NCBI RefSeq assembly: GCF_005796225.1
Contig: NZ_VAHO01000012.1
Location: 1 to 64,000, forward strand
DNA: 64,000 nt
Source of the DNA: Pseudarthrobacter sp. NamE5
Lineage (GTDB): Bacteria; Actinomycetota; Actinomycetes; Actinomycetales; Micrococcaceae
Direction of reading: 5' to 3'
Positions 16,887 to 29,443 of the stretch are shown one piece after another. Each line of letters starts with the position of its first letter. The first letter of the stretch is position 1. A program made the translations under genes and the position numbers. The notes beneath the pieces were generated by a model. That model was not told the DNA's origin, did not search any database, and saw only the letters and a list, made by a program, of their open reading frames with translations.

Positions 16887-18389
16887 CTAGGCCTGGACGG
16901 CCTGGTTCTTCTTCTTCTTTTCCGGCCAGGGGCCAAGCTTCTCGCGGTTGCTGGCCGTTTCGCCGCGGGTGGAGTCGGCGAGGTCGCCCACCTTGTGCAC
17001 CTTCAGCGAGTTGGTGGAGCCGGCCTTTCCGGGAGGGGAACCGGCTGCGATGACCACCAGGTCGCCGTCGTCCACCAGCTGCATCTCCAGGAGGCTGCGG
17101 TCCACCTGCGCAGTCATCTCATCGGTGTGGTCCACCATCTGCACCAGGACCGGCTGGATACCCCAGGTCAGCGCCAGCTGGTTCCAGACCTGTTCCACCG
17201 GAGTGAAGGCAAAGACCGGCTTGATGGGACGCAGGCGCGAAAGGCGGCGTGCGGAATCGCCGGACTGCGTGAAGGCACAGATGTACTTGGCGTCCAGCTG
17301 GTCGGCGATTTCGACGGCGGCACGGGTGATGGCGCCGCCACGGGTCTTGGGCTTCGTTCCCAGCGGGGGGACGCGCTCCAGGCCGTGGACCTCAGTGGAC
17401 TCGATGATCCGGGCCATGGTCTTGACCGTGTCGATGGGGTACTTGCCCACGCTGGTCTCACCGGACAGCATGACCGCGTCGGCACCGTCCAGCACCGCGT
17501 TGGCGCAGTCCGACGCCTCAGCGCGGGTGGGGCGAGGGTTGTCGATCATGGATTCCAGCACCTGGGTTGCCACGATGACCGGCTTGGCCCAGCGGCGGGC
17601 CAGTTCGATGGCGCGCTTCTGGACAATCGGCACTTCCTCCAGCGGAAGCTCCACGCCAAGGTCGCCACGAGCCACCATGATCGCGTCGAACGCGTCGATG
17701 ATCTCCGGCAGCTGCTCAACCGCCTGCGGCTTCTCGATCTTGGCGATGACAGGCACGCGGCGGCCTTCCTCGTCCATGATCTCGTGCACCCGGGTGATGT
17801 CCGAGGCGTCACGGACGAAGGACAGGGCCACCAGGTCAACCCCGCGGCGCATTGCCCAGCGGAGGTCGTCCTCATCCTTTTCGCTCAGGGCGGGAACGTT
17901 GACGGCAACGCCGGGAAGGTTGATGCCCTTGTTGTTGGACACCATGCCGCCGACGGTTACCTCGGCAACGACCTTGACGTCGTCGACCGCCGTGGCACGC
18001 AGCGCAACCTTGCCGTCGTCGATCAGCAGGGCGTCGCCGACGTTGACGTCTTCGGTGAGGCTCTTGAGCGTGGTGGAGCAGATGTCCTTGGTGCCGGGAA
18101 CGTCCTCCGTGGTGATGGTGAAGGTGTCACCTACGGCGAGAGCGTGCGGTCCGTCAACGAAGCGGCCCAGGCGGATCTTGGGGCCCTGGAGGTCGGCCAT
18201 GATGGCCACGGCCTTGCCCAGGTCGGCAGCTGCCTTGCGGACGTTTTCGTAGGTGTTGTCATGCACGGTGTAGTCGCCGTGGCTCATGTTCATGCGGGCG
18301 ACGTCAACGCCGGCTTCCAGCACCGCGAGGGTGTTTTCGTAGCTGGCGATGGCCGGGCCGAACGTAGCCACAATTTTTGCGCGTCTCAT
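16887..18389 (-). CDS. pyk: Pyruvate kinase
   Basis: A 500-residue pyruvate kinase converting phosphoenolpyruvate and ADP to pyruvate and ATP. The N-terminus RRAKIVATFGPA and the catalytic MVARGDLGVE and KPVIVATQ blocks are intact, and the length covers the A, B and C domains. The C-terminus ends in a lysine-rich tail (EKKKKNQ). Adjacent gltDB points to a central carbon/nitrogen block, similar to other actinobacteria where pyk lies downstream of trp-lgt. Confidence 0.96.
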   Translation of the reverse strand: MRRAKIVATFGPAIASYENTLAVLEAGVDVARMNMSHGDYTVHDNTYENVRKAAADLGKAVAIMADLQGPKIRLGRFVDGPHALAVGDTFTITTEDVPGTKDICSTTLKSLTEDVNVGDALLIDDGKVALRATAVDDVKVVAEVTVGGMVSNNKGINLPGVAVNVPALSEKDEDDLRWAMRRGVDLVALSFVRDASDITRVHEIMDEEGRRVPVIAKIEKPQAVEQLPEIIDAFDAIMVARGDLGVELPLEEVPIVQKRAIELARRWAKPVIVATQVLESMIDNPRPTRAEASDCANAVLDGADAVMLSGETSVGKYPIDTVKTMARIIESTEVHGLERVPPLGTKPKTRGGAITRAAVEIADQLDAKYICAFTQSGDSARRLSRLRPIKPVFAFTPVEQVWNQLALTWGIQPVLVQMVDHTDEMTAQVDRSLLEMQLVDDGDLVVIAAGSPPGKAGSTNSLKVHKVGDLADSTRGETASNREKLGPWPEKKKKNQAVQA

Positions 18390-18453
18390 ATACCTACCCT
18401 ATTGGTCTCTTGCATTGGTTAAGTTGTCGTGGAGGTAAACCCTCGATGCATCC

Positions 18454-19911
18454 CTAGAGCACGGCGATGGCGCGGTCCGTGGGGGCCACGGGAGCGGGAA
18501 GGATGGTGCTTCCCATCAGGTACTTGTCCACTGCTGCCGCCGCGGCGCGTCCTTCGGCAATGGCCCACACGATGAGTGACTGGCCGCGGCCGGCGTCACC
18601 GGCAACGAAGACACCTTCGGTGTTGGTCATGTAGTAGCCATCGCGGGAGACGTTTCCGCGGCCGTCGAATTCCGCCTTCACCTGTTCGGTGATGCCTGCG
18701 GGTTCCGCACCGGTGAAGCCCAGGGAGAGGAACACCAGGTCGGCCGGAATGATGCGTTCAGTCCCGGCCTTGGGCAGCCGCTTGCCGTCGACGAATTCGG
18801 TCTCGGCCACCTTGACGCCGGTCAGCTTGCCGTTTTCGCCCACGAACTCAACGGTGGAGGCGAGGTACGTGCGGTCGCCGCCTTCCTCATGGGCGCTGGC
18901 GACCTCGAAGAGGGTGGGGAACGTCGGCCACGGCTGGTGGCTGGCACGCTCGGCCGGCGGCTGCTTACCGATGGCCAGGGTGGTGACGGACGCAGCACCG
19001 TGGCGGTGGGCGGTGCCGAGGCAGTCCGCGCCGGTGTCGCCGCCGCCGAGGATCACTACGTGCTTGCCCTGGGCGTTGATCTGGTTCTCGATCTGCTCCC
19101 CCGCGACAGCGCGGTTGGCGGGGACGAGGTAATCCATGGCGAAGTGCACGCCGTCGAGGTCGCGGCCCGGGATGGGCAGGTCGCGCGGAACCGTGGCGCC
19201 GGTGCAGATCACCACGGCGTCGTAGCGCCGCCGCAGCTGCTCCCAGGTCACGTCGGTGCCGACGGCGACTCCGGTACGGAACCGGGTCCCCTCCGCCTTC
19301 ATCTGCTCGATGCGGCGGTCAACCTGCTCTTTTTCCATTTTGAAGTCGGGGATGCCGTAGCGTAGCAGGCCGCCGATCTTGTCATCCCGCTCATAGACAG
19401 CCACGGTGTGGCCCACCCGGGTCAGCTGCTGCGCGACCGCCAGGCCTGCAGGGCCGGAGCCGACGACGGCGACGGTCTTGCCGGTCAGGCGCGCCGGCGG
19501 CAGGGGCTCAACCCAGCCGTTGTCCCAGGCTTCGTCGATGATGGAGACTTCCACCTGCTTGATGGTGACGGCGGGCTGGTTGATCCCCAGCACGCAGGAC
19601 GCCTCGCAGGGGGCGGGGCACAGGCGGCCGGTGAACTCCGGGAAGTTGTTCGTCGCGTGCAGGCGCTCGATCGCTTCCTCGCCCTTGTCCCGCCACATGA
19701 GGTCATTCCACTCGGGAATGAGGTTGCCCAGCGGGCAACCCTGATGGCAGAACGGGATGCCGCAGTCCATGCAGCGGCCGGCCTGCGCCTTCAGGGTGCC
19801 CTTTTCCTGCGCCTCGTACACTTCCTTCCAGTCCATGATGCGGACGGGAACGGGACGGCGCGGCTGGGTTTCACGCTGGCGTACTTTCAGAAATCCGCGT
19901 GGATCAGCCAC
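18454..19911 (-). CDS. gltD: Glutamate synthase (NADPH) small subunit
   Basis: A 485-residue GltD. N-terminal cysteine clusters ([13 protein letters not shown] and CPAPCEASC) bind the 4Fe-4S centres; two dinucleotide folds follow (VVGSGPAGL for [13 protein letters not shown] for NADPH). It passes electrons from NADPH to GltB in ammonia assimilation. GTG 19911 overlaps the gltB stop by eight bases, so the two subunits are translationally coupled. Confidence 0.96.
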   Translation of the reverse strand: MADPRGFLKVRQRETQPRRPVPVRIMDWKEVYEAQEKGTLKAQAGRCMDCGIPFCHQGCPLGNLIPEWNDLMWRDKGEEAIERLHATNNFPEFTGRLCPAPCEASCVLGINQPAVTIKQVEVSIIDEAWDNGWVEPLPPARLTGKTVAVVGSGPAGLAVAQQLTRVGHTVAVYERDDKIGGLLRYGIPDFKMEKEQVDRRIEQMKAEGTRFRTGVAVGTDVTWEQLRRRYDAVVICTGATVPRDLPIPGRDLDGVHFAMDYLVPANRAVAGEQIENQINAQGKHVVILGGGDTGADCLGTAHRHGAASVTTLAIGKQPPAERASHQPWPTFPTLFEVASAHEEGGDRTYLASTVEFVGENGKLTGVKVAETEFVDGKRLPKAGTERIIPADLVFLSLGFTGAEPAGITEQVKAEFDGRGNVSRDGYYMTNTEGVFVAGDAGRGQSLIVWAIAEGRAAAAAVDKYLMGSTILPAPVAPTDRAIAVL

Positions 19912-22900
19912 CGGTTACCTCCAGGATTCGAGACCATACTTCTTCGCCGTCAGGGTCAAGGCCCTCTTCGATGGCGTCGAGACGGGTCTGCAGCACGGCC
20001 GCGTAATCGCGCGGCAGCACCTTGGTAATGCGGGCAGCGGTGTCATCGAAGTTCTCGAGGAGGCGCGCAGCCAGCTGGGAATCAGTTTCTTCAACGTGCT
20101 TGACCAGCAGGCCGTGCACGATGTCGCGGTCCTCGGCGTCCAGCTCGCGGAGCTGGAGTTCGCCGGACTGCAGGGCTTCCTTGTTGACGCGGGCGGCGTC
20201 CAGGTCAAGGACATAGGCGGTGCCGCCGGACATGCCGGCACCGAAGTTCCGCCCGGTGCGGCCGATGATGAGCGTCTGGCCGCCCGTCATGTACTCGCAG
20301 CCGTGGTCGCCGATGCCCTCGACGACGGCGGTGGCGCCGGAGTTGCGGACCAGGAAGCGTTCGCCCACCTGGCCGCGCAGGAACATCTCGCCGCTGGTGG
20401 CGCCATAACCGATCACGTTGCCGGCGACGACGTTCGTTTCCGCCTTGAAGACGTTGGTCCGGTCCGGGCGGACGATGATCCGGCCGCCGGAAAGGCCCTT
20501 GCCCACGTAGTCGTTCGAGTCGCCAAACAGCCGCAGGGTAATGCCGGCGGGCAGGAAGGCGCCCAGTGACTGGCCTGCCGTGCCGTTCAGGGTGACGTCG
20601 ATCGTGTCCGTGGCCAGCACGTCCGTACCAAAGGTCTTGGTGACCATGTGGCCGAGCATCGTGCCGACGGAACGGTCCGTGTTGATGACGTCCACAGAAA
20701 TCTTCACCGGGCTGCGGTCGGTCAGCGCTTCGGTGGCCATGGTGATCAGCCGCTGGTCGAAGTGCTTGTCCAGCTCGTGGTTCTGTCCGGTCATGTTCCG
20801 CAGCGGAGCGTCATCGTCGAACTCCAGCCCGTGCAGGATCGGATCCAGGTCCAGGCCGTCGGCCTTCCAGTGGTCGATGGCCTCCTTGGCGTCGAGGACT
20901 TCAGCGTGGCCGATAGCCTCCTCCAGGCTGCGGAAGCCCAGTTCAGCCAGGATTTCGCGCACTTCCTCAGCAAGGAATTCAAAGAAGTTGACCACGAATT
21001 CGGGCTTGCCGTTGAAGCGGGCACGCAGCTCGGGGTTCTGGGTTGCAACGCCCACCGGGCAGGTGTCCAGGTGGCAGACGCGCATCATGATGCAGCCTTC
21101 CACCACCAGCGGAGCGGTGGCGAAGCCGAACTCCTCGCCGCCCAGCAGCGCGGCAATCACCACGTCGCGGCCGGTCTTGAGCTGACCGTCCACCTGCACC
21201 ACCACGCGGTCGCGCAGGCCGTTAAGCATCAGGGTCTGCTGCGTCTCGGCAAGGCCGAGCTCCCACGGAACACCGGCGTGCTTGAGCGAGTTCAGCGGCG
21301 AGGCGCCGGTTCCGCCGTCGTGGCCGGAAACAAGCACGACGTCGGCCTTCGCCTTCGTGACACCGGCGGCAACCGTGCCGATGCCCACCTCGGAGACGAG
21401 CTTGACGTGCACACGGGCCGAGGGGTTGGCGCGCTTGGCGTCATAGATCAGCTGCGCGAGGTCCTCGATCGAATAGATGTCGTGGTGCGGCGGCGGGGAA
21501 ATGAGCCCGACGCCGGGGGTCGAGTGGCGCGTGCGGGCCACCCACGGGTACACCTTCTGCGCCATCAGCTGGCCGCCCTCGCCTGGCTTGGCGCCCTGGG
21601 CCATCTTGATCTGGATGTCGTCGGCATTGGTCAGGTACAGGCTGGTCACACCGAAACGGCCGGAGGCGATCTGCTTGACGGCGGAGCGGCGCTCCGGATC
21701 CATCAGGCGCTCCACGTCCTCGCCGCCCTCACCCGTGTTGGACTTGCCGCCCAGCCGGTTCATGGCGATGGCCAGCGTCTCGTGGGCCTCCTGCGAGATG
21801 GAGCCGTAGCTCATGGCACCCGTGGAGAACCGCTTGACGATGCTGGAGACGGGCTCCACTTCCTCGAGCGGAACCGGCGGCCGCTCATTCTTGAACTTCA
21901 GCAGCCCGCGGAGGGTCATCAGGTTCTGGGACTGGTCGTCCACGCCCTTGGTGTAGGCCTTGAAGATGTCGTAGCGGCGTTCACGGGTGGCGTGCTGCAG
22001 CCGGAAGACCGTCTCCGGATTGAAAAGGTGCGGCTCGCCGTCGCGGCGCCACTGGTATTCGCCGCCGCCCAGCAACGGGCGGTGGGGCTGCTCGATGCCG
22101 CCCTCGGGGTACGCCATCTGGTGCCGGGCCGAGACCTCGGCCGCGATGACGTCCAGGCCAACGCCGCCAAGCTGGGAGTGGGTGCCGGCGAAGAATTCGT
22201 CCACCAGGTCCTGGCCCAGGCCCAGCGCCTCGAAGGTCTGGGCACCGGTGTAGGAGGCCACCGTGGAGATGCCCATCTTGGACATGATCTTCAGGACGCC
22301 CTTGCCCAGGCCCTTAATCAGGTTGTAGACGCCGTCCTGCGGGGTGACGCCGGTGACGTCGCCGGCAGCAATCAGCTGTTCCACCGACTCCATGGCCAGG
22401 TAGGGGTTGACGGCGGAGGCGCCGTAGCCGATCAGGACTGCCACATGGTGCGTCTCGCGGACGTCGCCGGCCTCGACCACCAGTGCCGTCTTGGTGCGGT
22501 TGGCGCTGCGGAGGAGGTGGTGGTGCACGGCGCTGACCAGCAGCAGCGATGGGATGGGCGCCCACTGGGCGTTGGAGTCGCGGTCGGACAGCACGATGTA
22601 CTGCACGCCACGGTTGATGGCGCCGGAAACCTGCTCGCAGATTTCGGTCAGCCGTGCGCGCAGTGCATTCTCGCCGCCTTCCGGACGGTAGAGGCCGCGG
22701 ACCTTCATGGCCACGCGGTTGCCCTCGGCGTCCTCGATGTTGGCGATCTTGGCGAGCTGGTCGTTGTTGATCACCGGGAACGGCAGCTGGACCTGCGGCT
22801 GGCGGACCTGCTTGGTGTCCAGGAGGTTGCCGTTGGGTCCGATGGCACAGGTCAGCGACGTGACCAGTTCTTCGCGGATGGCGTCCAACGGCGGGTTGGT

Positions 22901-24517
22901 CACCTGCGCGAAGGACTGCACGAAGTAGTCGAAGAGCAGGCGGGGGCGCTTGGACAGCACAGCCACCGGCGTGTCCGATCCCATGGCGCCCAGCGGCTCG
23001 GCGCCGGTGCGGGCCATAGGCCCAAGCAGGATCTTCAGCTCTTCGGTGGTGTATCCGAAGGTGCGCTGGCGGATGTTCACGGACGCAGCCGTGTGGACCA
23101 CGTGCTCACGCTCGGGAAGGTCGTTCAGGTCAATCAGGTTGTCCTTGACCCACTCAGCCCAGGGGTTGGCGGCGGCAACCTCAGCCTTGACCTCCTCGTC
23201 GTCGATGATGCGGCCGGCCCCGGTGTCCACCAGGAACATCTTGCCCGGGGACACGCGGCCCTTCTTGACCACCTTGGAGGGTTCGACGTCGATGACGCCC
23301 ACCTCGGAGGCGAAGACGACCAGCCCGTCCTCGGTAATCCAGAAACGGCCGGGTCGCAGTCCGTTGCGGTCCAGCGTGGCGCCCACGAGGCTGCCGTCGG
23401 TGAAGGAGACAGCCGCGGGGCCGTCCCACGGCTCCATCAGGAGGGAGTGGTACTCGTAGAACGCGCGGCGGGCCGGGTCCATCGTGGCGTGGTTTTCCCA
23501 GGCCTCCGGGATCATCATCATGATGGAGTGCGTGATGGGCCGTCCGGAGAGCCACAGCAGCTCGGCCACCTCGTCGAAGGAGGCGGAGTCCGAGGCACCA
23601 GGGGTGCAGATGGGGTACAGCTCTTCAGGGGTGTCGCCGAGCAGCGGGTTGGCGAGCTGCGACTGGCGGGCACGCATCCAGTTCCGGTTGCCCTTGACGG
23701 TGTTGATTTCACCGTTGTGGGCGATGGTGCGGAACGGCTGCGCCAGCGGCCACGACGGGAAGGTGTTGGTGGAGAAGCGCGAGTGGACGATCGCCAGCTT
23801 GGTCTTGAAACGCTTGTCCGAAAGGTCCGGGTAGAACGGCTCCAGCTGGGCGGTGGTGAGCATGCCCTTGTAGACGATGGTCCGGGAGGACAGCGACGGG
23901 AAGTAGACACCGAACTTGTTCTGGGCGCGCTTGCGGATCCGCCAGGCACGGGAGTCCAGCTCATTGCGGGACAGTTCCTCGCCGCTGGCCGGGGCCAGGA
24001 AGGGCTGGGAGAAGTAGGGCATGCAGGCGCGGGCCATGGCGCCGACGAGGTCGGCGACCACCGGCACTTCGCGCCATCCGAGGACCTTCAGGCCCTCGTC
24101 TGCTGCCAAACCCTCGATACCTGCCTTGGCGGCGTCGGCCTCACGCTGTTCAGCGGGGAGGAAAGCGGTGCCGGAAACGTACTGGCCGAGCGCAGGCAGT
24201 TCGAACTCCGTGACAGCACGGAAAAACTCGTCGGGGATCTGCATGAGCAGGCCAGCACCGTCACCGGTGCCCTCGTCCGCGCCCACGGCACCGCGGTGCT
24301 CAAGGTTGCGCAGGGCGGTCAGGGCGGCGTCGACAATGTCATAGCCGGGCTCACCACGGAGGGTGGCGATAATCGCAAGACCGCAGGCGTCCTTCTCCTG
24401 CTCCGGGTTGTAGAGCCCGGCGGCCTCCGGCAGGGCTGCAAAGCGCTTGAACGGCGACATGGCAGCCTCAGGCTGGTCCGGTTCAGACCAGCTGGGAGTG
24501 TGAAGAGTTTGGGTCAT
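19904..24517 (-). CDS. gltB: Glutamate synthase large subunit
   Basis: A 1,537-residue GOGAT alpha subunit. After a ~44-residue propeptide, Cys45 (KDACGLAII) is the expected N-terminal nucleophile of the glutaminase domain. The central and FMN-binding synthase domains follow, with the 3Fe-4S motif CHLDTCPVG and a C-terminal beta-helix domain (GGTAYVLD). It forms glutamate from glutamine and 2-oxoglutarate with GltD. ATG 24517 has AGGAGG 13 bases upstream; the open frame to 24679 has no supporting features. Confidence 0.95.
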   Translation of the reverse strand: MTQTLHTPSWSEPDQPEAAMSPFKRFAALPEAAGLYNPEQEKDACGLAIIATLRGEPGYDIVDAALTALRNLEHRGAVGADEGTGDGAGLLMQIPDEFFRAVTEFELPALGQYVSGTAFLPAEQREADAAKAGIEGLAADEGLKVLGWREVPVVADLVGAMARACMPYFSQPFLAPASGEELSRNELDSRAWRIRKRAQNKFGVYFPSLSSRTIVYKGMLTTAQLEPFYPDLSDKRFKTKLAIVHSRFSTNTFPSWPLAQPFRTIAHNGEINTVKGNRNWMRARQSQLANPLLGDTPEELYPICTPGASDSASFDEVAELLWLSGRPITHSIMMMIPEAWENHATMDPARRAFYEYHSLLMEPWDGPAAVSFTDGSLVGATLDRNGLRPGRFWITEDGLVVFASEVGVIDVEPSKVVKKGRVSPGKMFLVDTGAGRIIDDEEVKAEVAAANPWAEWVKDNLIDLNDLPEREHVVHTAASVNIRQRTFGYTTEELKILLGPMARTGAEPLGAMGSDTPVAVLSKRPRLLFDYFVQSFAQVTNPPLDAIREELVTSLTCAIGPNGNLLDTKQVRQPQVQLPFPVINNDQLAKIANIEDAEGNRVAMKVRGLYRPEGGENALRARLTEICEQVSGAINRGVQYIVLSDRDSNAQWAPIPSLLLVSAVHHHLLRSANRTKTALVVEAGDVRETHHVAVLIGYGASAVNPYLAMESVEQLIAAGDVTGVTPQDGVYNLIKGLGKGVLKIMSKMGISTVASYTGAQTFEALGLGQDLVDEFFAGTHSQLGGVGLDVIAAEVSARHQMAYPEGGIEQPHRPLLGGGEYQWRRDGEPHLFNPETVFRLQHATRERRYDIFKAYTKGVDDQSQNLMTLRGLLKFKNERPPVPLEEVEPVSSIVKRFSTGAMSYGSISQEAHETLAIAMNRLGGKSNTGEGGEDVERLMDPERRSAVKQIASGRFGVTSLYLTNADDIQIKMAQGAKPGEGGQLMAQKVYPWVARTRHSTPGVGLISPPPHHDIYSIEDLAQLIYDAKRANPSARVHVKLVSEVGIGTVAAGVTKAKADVVLVSGHDGGTGASPLNSLKHAGVPWELGLAETQQTLMLNGLRDRVVVQVDGQLKTGRDVVIAALLGGEEFGFATAPLVVEGCIMMRVCHLDTCPVGVATQNPELRARFNGKPEFVVNFFEFLAEEVREILAELGFRSLEEAIGHAEVLDAKEAIDHWKADGLDLDPILHGLEFDDDAPLRNMTGQNHELDKHFDQRLITMATEALTDRSPVKISVDVINTDRSVGTMLGHMVTKTFGTDVLATDTIDVTLNGTAGQSLGAFLPAGITLRLFGDSNDYVGKGLSGGRIIVRPDRTNVFKAETNVVAGNVIGYGATSGEMFLRGQVGERFLVRNSGATAVVEGIGDHGCEYMTGGQTLIIGRTGRNFGAGMSGGTAYVLDLDAARVNKEALQSGELQLRELDAEDRDIVHGLLVKHVEETDSQLAARLLENFDDTAARITKVLPRDYAAVLQTRLDAIEEGLDPDGEEVWSRILEVTGG

Positions 24518-24780
24518 GGGAGACGTCCTTCCTCCTGATCGTGCGTATGGAAGGGACACCGTTGGCCCCACTCGTCGGCGCCGCACTGATGGGCACAACA
24601 AAGTGTTATTTACAGGAAATTGTAGGTCAGCGTGGCCTGCTGAACTAACAGTTACGCAGGCCCCTGCCCCGGACAACACCGGCCAGCAGCTCTAAGCTGG
24701 CCAGGGCGGCCCCGATGCCACGACGCTGTGGTGATTGGGCGCATCGAGCGGTGGCTCTGCGGCCCTGCCTGGCCTGCGCG
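24518..24780. other. Intergenic region, lgt to gltB
   Basis: About 260 bases with no convincing gene; short frames here are antisense shadows. It should hold the gltB promoter and the lgt 3' end. An A/T-rich stretch near 24598-24625 is the most promoter-like part. I see no clear terminator or riboswitch. Confidence 0.4.
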
Positions 24781-25947
24781 CTACTTGGTAGTGCCGGCTT
24801 CCGGCGCAGTTCCTGTGGCTGTGCTGCCGGACTTTCCGGCAGCCGTTGCGTCCGGTCCGGGCGCAGGGCCCGCCGGCGCAGCCTCGGCGTCTTCCGTGGG
24901 GACGGAAACACGCCGGGAACCGCTTTGGTTATCAGGGAGATTATCACGGGATTCACTATCTGAGACACCGGGGTCCGGATCACGGACCCCGTCGGCCTCA
25001 GTGGCGATAGCCTTCGTTCCTTCTTCCTTCGCCGGTTCCCGGCCTGGAAGATACACGCTGTCCTGGCCGTTCCGCTTCTTCAGTCGCAGCAGGATGAACG
25101 CCGCCAGCGCTGCGAGGAACACGAAGATGCTGGTCCAGACGTTCAGGCGGGTAGTAATGCCGAACAGTGCGATCTGCTCCGCGTCGTCGATCCGCATGGC
25201 CTCGATCCAGACCCTGCCCAGCGTGTAGTACATGGCGTAAAGCCAGAACAGCCTGCCGCGGCGGAAATTGAACTTCCGGTCCAGGGCCAGCAGGATGACG
25301 ACGCCAGCCAGGTTCCACAGCGATTCGTACAGGAACGTCGGGTGGAACAGGGTGTCGGCAGGCGTACCGGCCGGGAAGTTGGGATTGTCCGCGTCGATCT
25401 GCAGGCCCCACGGAAGGTCGGTGGGCCCGCCGAAAAGTTCCTGGTTGAACCAGTTGCCCCAGCGGCCCACCGCCTGGGCCAGCAGGAGCCCCGGTGCCGC
25501 AGCGTCCACGAAGGCGCTCAGCTTCACTCCGCTCCGGCGACAGCCGATCCAGGCGCCCACGGCTCCCAGAACCACCGCACCCCAGATGCCCAGGCCGCCG
25601 CGCTGGATTTGCGGAATCAGTGACAGGTCTCCGGTGCCGTCAAAACCGGGGCCGAAGTAGGCGTCCGGTGACGACAACACGTGGTAGAGCCGGCCGCCGA
25701 TGATGCCGAACGGAATCGCCCAGACGACGATGTCCCAGACACTTCCTTCAGGCGCTCCGCGCTTTGCCCAGCGGACCGACGTCAGCCACAGGCCAACCAC
25801 AATGCCTGCCAGGATGCACAGGGCATAGGCGTGGATGCGCAGCGTTCCCCAAGGCAGGGGAATGTCGAAGCCGGACCAGTCCGGGCTTGGGATGCTGGCA
25901 GGCACCAAGGCAGGGACCAGCGTGGCTGCGTGAAGGAGTGTCTGCAT
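24781..25947 (-). CDS. lgt: Prolipoprotein diacylglyceryl transferase
   Basis: A 388-residue polytopic enzyme that transfers diacylglycerol from phosphatidylglycerol to the lipobox cysteine of prolipoproteins. The signature GRWGNWFNQELFG and the N-terminal IHAYALCILAG segment are intact, with about seven membrane helices. The last ~90 residues form a low-complexity Pro/Ala/Asp-rich cytoplasmic tail, as in many actinobacterial Lgt proteins. Four bases separate it from trpA, so it belongs to the trp transcript. Confidence 0.95.
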   Translation of the reverse strand: MQTLLHAATLVPALVPASIPSPDWSGFDIPLPWGTLRIHAYALCILAGIVVGLWLTSVRWAKRGAPEGSVWDIVVWAIPFGIIGGRLYHVLSSPDAYFGPGFDGTGDLSLIPQIQRGGLGIWGAVVLGAVGAWIGCRRSGVKLSAFVDAAAPGLLLAQAVGRWGNWFNQELFGGPTDLPWGLQIDADNPNFPAGTPADTLFHPTFLYESLWNLAGVVILLALDRKFNFRRGRLFWLYAMYYTLGRVWIEAMRIDDAEQIALFGITTRLNVWTSIFVFLAALAAFILLRLKKRNGQDSVYLPGREPAKEEGTKAIATEADGVRDPDPGVSDSESRDNLPDNQSGSRRVSVPTEDAEAAPAGPAPGPDATAAGKSGSTATGTAPEAGTTK

Positions 25948-25951
25948 CGGA

Positions 25952-26757
25952 CTAGGCCTTTTCCCTGGAGAGTCCGGTGCTCAGGTCCTTGGTGAGGGTT
26001 GCGACAGCGTCCACACCGCCGTCACCAAGTGTTTTCACCAGTGCGGTGCCCACGATGACGCCTTCGGCGTAGGCAGCGATTTCGCGGACCTGGTCGGCAT
26101 TGGAGACGCCCAGCCCGACGCAGACGCGCTCGGCGCCGGCATTGTGGGCGGCTGCCACGACGTCCTTGGCGGCTGTGCTCACGGAACTCCGGGCACCCGT
26201 GACGCCCATGATGGACACCGCGTAGACGAAACCGCGGCTGGCGTCCACCGTCCGCTGCATCCGCTCGGCAGTAGAGGAGGGAGCAACCAGGAACACGCGG
26301 TCCAGGCCATATTTGTCGGATGCTTCCATCCACTCGGCCGCCTCGTCCGGAATGAGGTCGGGGGTGATGAGCCCTGCTCCCCCGGCTTCGGACAACCGGC
26401 GGGAAAATTCGTCCACGCCCATCCGGACCACCGGGTTCCAGTAGGTCATGACCAGGACGGCAGCGTCGGTCTGGCTGGTGATGCCGCGCAGCACGTCGAA
26501 CACCTGGTTGACGGAAAAGCCCTTGGCCAGTGCCTCCGTGGTGGCAGCCTGGATGACCTGGCCGTCCATGACCGGATCGGAGTACGGAATGCCGATCTCG
26601 ATCAGGTCGGCACCGTTGCGGGCCGCTGCGATGCCGGCGGCAATGGAGTCTTCAACGCTGGGGTATCCGGCGGGCAGGTACGCGATGAGGGCGGCGCGGC
26701 CTTCGGCGCGGGCCTTGTCGATGGCTACCGCTGACTTGCTGATGGTCTGTGCAGTGC

Positions 26758-26761
<4 letters not shown>
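25952..26761 (-). CDS. trpA: Tryptophan synthase alpha chain
   Basis: A 269-residue TIM barrel that cleaves indole-3-glycerol phosphate and passes indole to TrpB. Catalytic Glu in [11 protein letters not shown] and Asp in MTYWNP-adjacent loops are in place. Start overlaps the trpB stop by four bases (ATGA). Confidence 0.96.
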
Positions 26762-28077
<1,316 letters not shown>

Positions 28078-28127
28078 CAGTCCCGTCCTGTTCCAGTTGG
28101 TCGTTAGGTAAGAGTGTGGTGGTCCGG

Positions 28128-28169
28128 CAGGTCCGGACCTGACTTGCCGGCGGCGGCAGCCCTGCCGCC
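28128..28169. other. Paired hairpins in the trpC-trpB spacer
   Basis: CAGGTCCGGACCTG (28128-28141) is a perfect 14-bp palindrome. It is followed by GGCGGCAG/CTGCCGCC (28152-28159 and 28162-28169). Neither has a T-run on the minus strand. They interrupt an otherwise tight operon and may affect mRNA processing or attenuation. Confidence 0.45.
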
Positions 28170-28228
28170 AGGCGGGTGCGGCGGCCAGTCGTCAAGGACA
28201 GCCAATCCTGCCGGTCAGGCGAGCCGCG

Positions 28229-29050
28229 TCAGCGCCGTGCAGCGATGGCGGCCGCGCCTGCGGCCTTGAATTCCGTGATCCGCTCCCGGGGAGTTGAGTG
28301 GCCGACCAGCGCTTCCCCCACGAGCACCGCGTTGGCGCCGCTTGCGGCATAGTGCGTGACATCGTCGGCGTCCCGGACGCCGGATTCGGCAACCACCAAT
28401 GCTCCCGCTGGAATTCGTCCAGCCAAAGACGCAAAGACTGAACGGTCGACGTCGAGCGTCTTCAGGTTCCGGACGTTGACGCCGATAATGCGCGCCTCTG
28501 CCGCTGCCGCGCGTTCGATCTCCTCTTCCGTGTGCGTCTCAACGAGCACGTTCATGCCAAGTTCCTGGCTGAGTGCGCTGAAGTCGGCGAGCTGGGCGTC
28601 GGAGAGCGCAGCGACAATAAGCAGGATCAGGTCCGCCCCATGGGCGCGGGCCTCCCAGATCTGGTACTCGTCCAGCGTGAAGTCTTTCCGCAGGAGCGGA
28701 ACGTCGACGGCGGCGCGCACCGCGTCGAGGTCCGCCAGGGACCCATTGAAGCGGCGCTGCTCGGTGAGGACGCTGATGACCGAGGCTCCGCCGTCGGCAT
28801 ACTGCCTGGCGAGGGACGCAGGATCGCCGATAGCGGCAAGGTCACCTTTGGAAGGGCTCCGCCGCTTGATTTCCGCGATGACCTTCAGGTCGTCACGTGA
28901 CGCGGAGGGGCCGCCGAGGGCTGCCCAGGCGTCACGGGCAGGGGCTGCTGCCTGGGCCAGGTCCTGCAGTTCCGCCAGCGATACGAGCCGCTTCCTGGCC
29001 TCCATATCCTCCCTGACACCGGCATTGATGTCATCGAGAACAGTGGACAT
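28229..29050 (-). CDS. trpC: Indole-3-glycerol phosphate synthase
   Basis: A 273-residue TIM barrel with IKRRSPSKGD and VIAEIKRRSPS near the N-terminus, LLRKDFTLDEYQI and GVNVRNLKTLDVD as expected. It closes the indole ring from CdRP. Its ATG shares one base with the stop of the upstream HGxxPAAW gene (TGATG). Confidence 0.96.
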   Translation of the reverse strand: MSTVLDDINAGVREDMEARKRLVSLAELQDLAQAAAPARDAWAALGGPSASRDDLKVIAEIKRRSPSKGDLAAIGDPASLARQYADGGASVISVLTEQRRFNGSLADLDAVRAAVDVPLLRKDFTLDEYQIWEARAHGADLILLIVAALSDAQLADFSALSQELGMNVLVETHTEEEIERAAAAEARIIGVNVRNLKTLDVDRSVFASLAGRIPAGALVVAESGVRDADDVTHYAASGANAVLVGEALVGHSTPRERITEFKAAGAAAIAARR

Positions 29051-29337
29051 CAGTGGCCGGAGTTCTTCAGCTTGCTGCCGTCGACGCCGTAGCCGGCCTT
29101 GCGCATGATGTAGCCGAGGATCAGGCCGAGCACCATCACGCCGGCGCCGGCGATGAAGATCGGGGTGCTGGCGATGACGAAGGCGATCGACGCGATGAGC
29201 GCACCCACCAGCATCACGATGACGCAGGTCCAGGCTGCGGGGCTGTTGCCGTGGCCAAGTTCCTGGCTGTGGTCGATGGCGCCGGGGGCTACCTGGCGGG
29301 TGCCGGACTTGGAAACGGACGCAGGTGCTTTGCTCAT
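29050..29337 (-). CDS. HGxxPAAW-motif small membrane protein
   Basis: A 95-residue protein with the HGNSPAAW motif near residue 25 and two hydrophobic segments, ending in a basic tail. This family is regularly found between trpE and trpC in Micrococcales; its role is unknown. ATG 29337 follows a GAGGAG Shine-Dalgarno, which excludes the longer frame from 29379. Confidence 0.85.
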   Translation of the reverse strand: MSKAPASVSKSGTRQVAPGAIDHSQELGHGNSPAAWTCVIVMLVGALIASIAFVIASTPIFIAGAGVMVLGLILGYIMRKAGYGVDGSKLKNSGH

Positions 29338-29443
29338 GGAAAATCTCCTCAGGATGGATTCTGGTTTACATTCTGCCATTTTTTGGCGGTCGAACCGTTA
29401 TCCGCGGACCCGCCGCCGGGCGTTTGCCGCCGGCGCGGCCGCG

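Noticed and set aside
16809..18422. 537-residue frame opposite pyk
   Set aside because: Shadow of pyruvate kinase; no recognisable motif or start signal.
20648..24538. 1,296-residue open frame opposite gltB
   Set aside because: Antisense shadow produced by GC-rich codon bias; composition His/Gly/Val-rich with no domains, and gltB is complete on the other strand.
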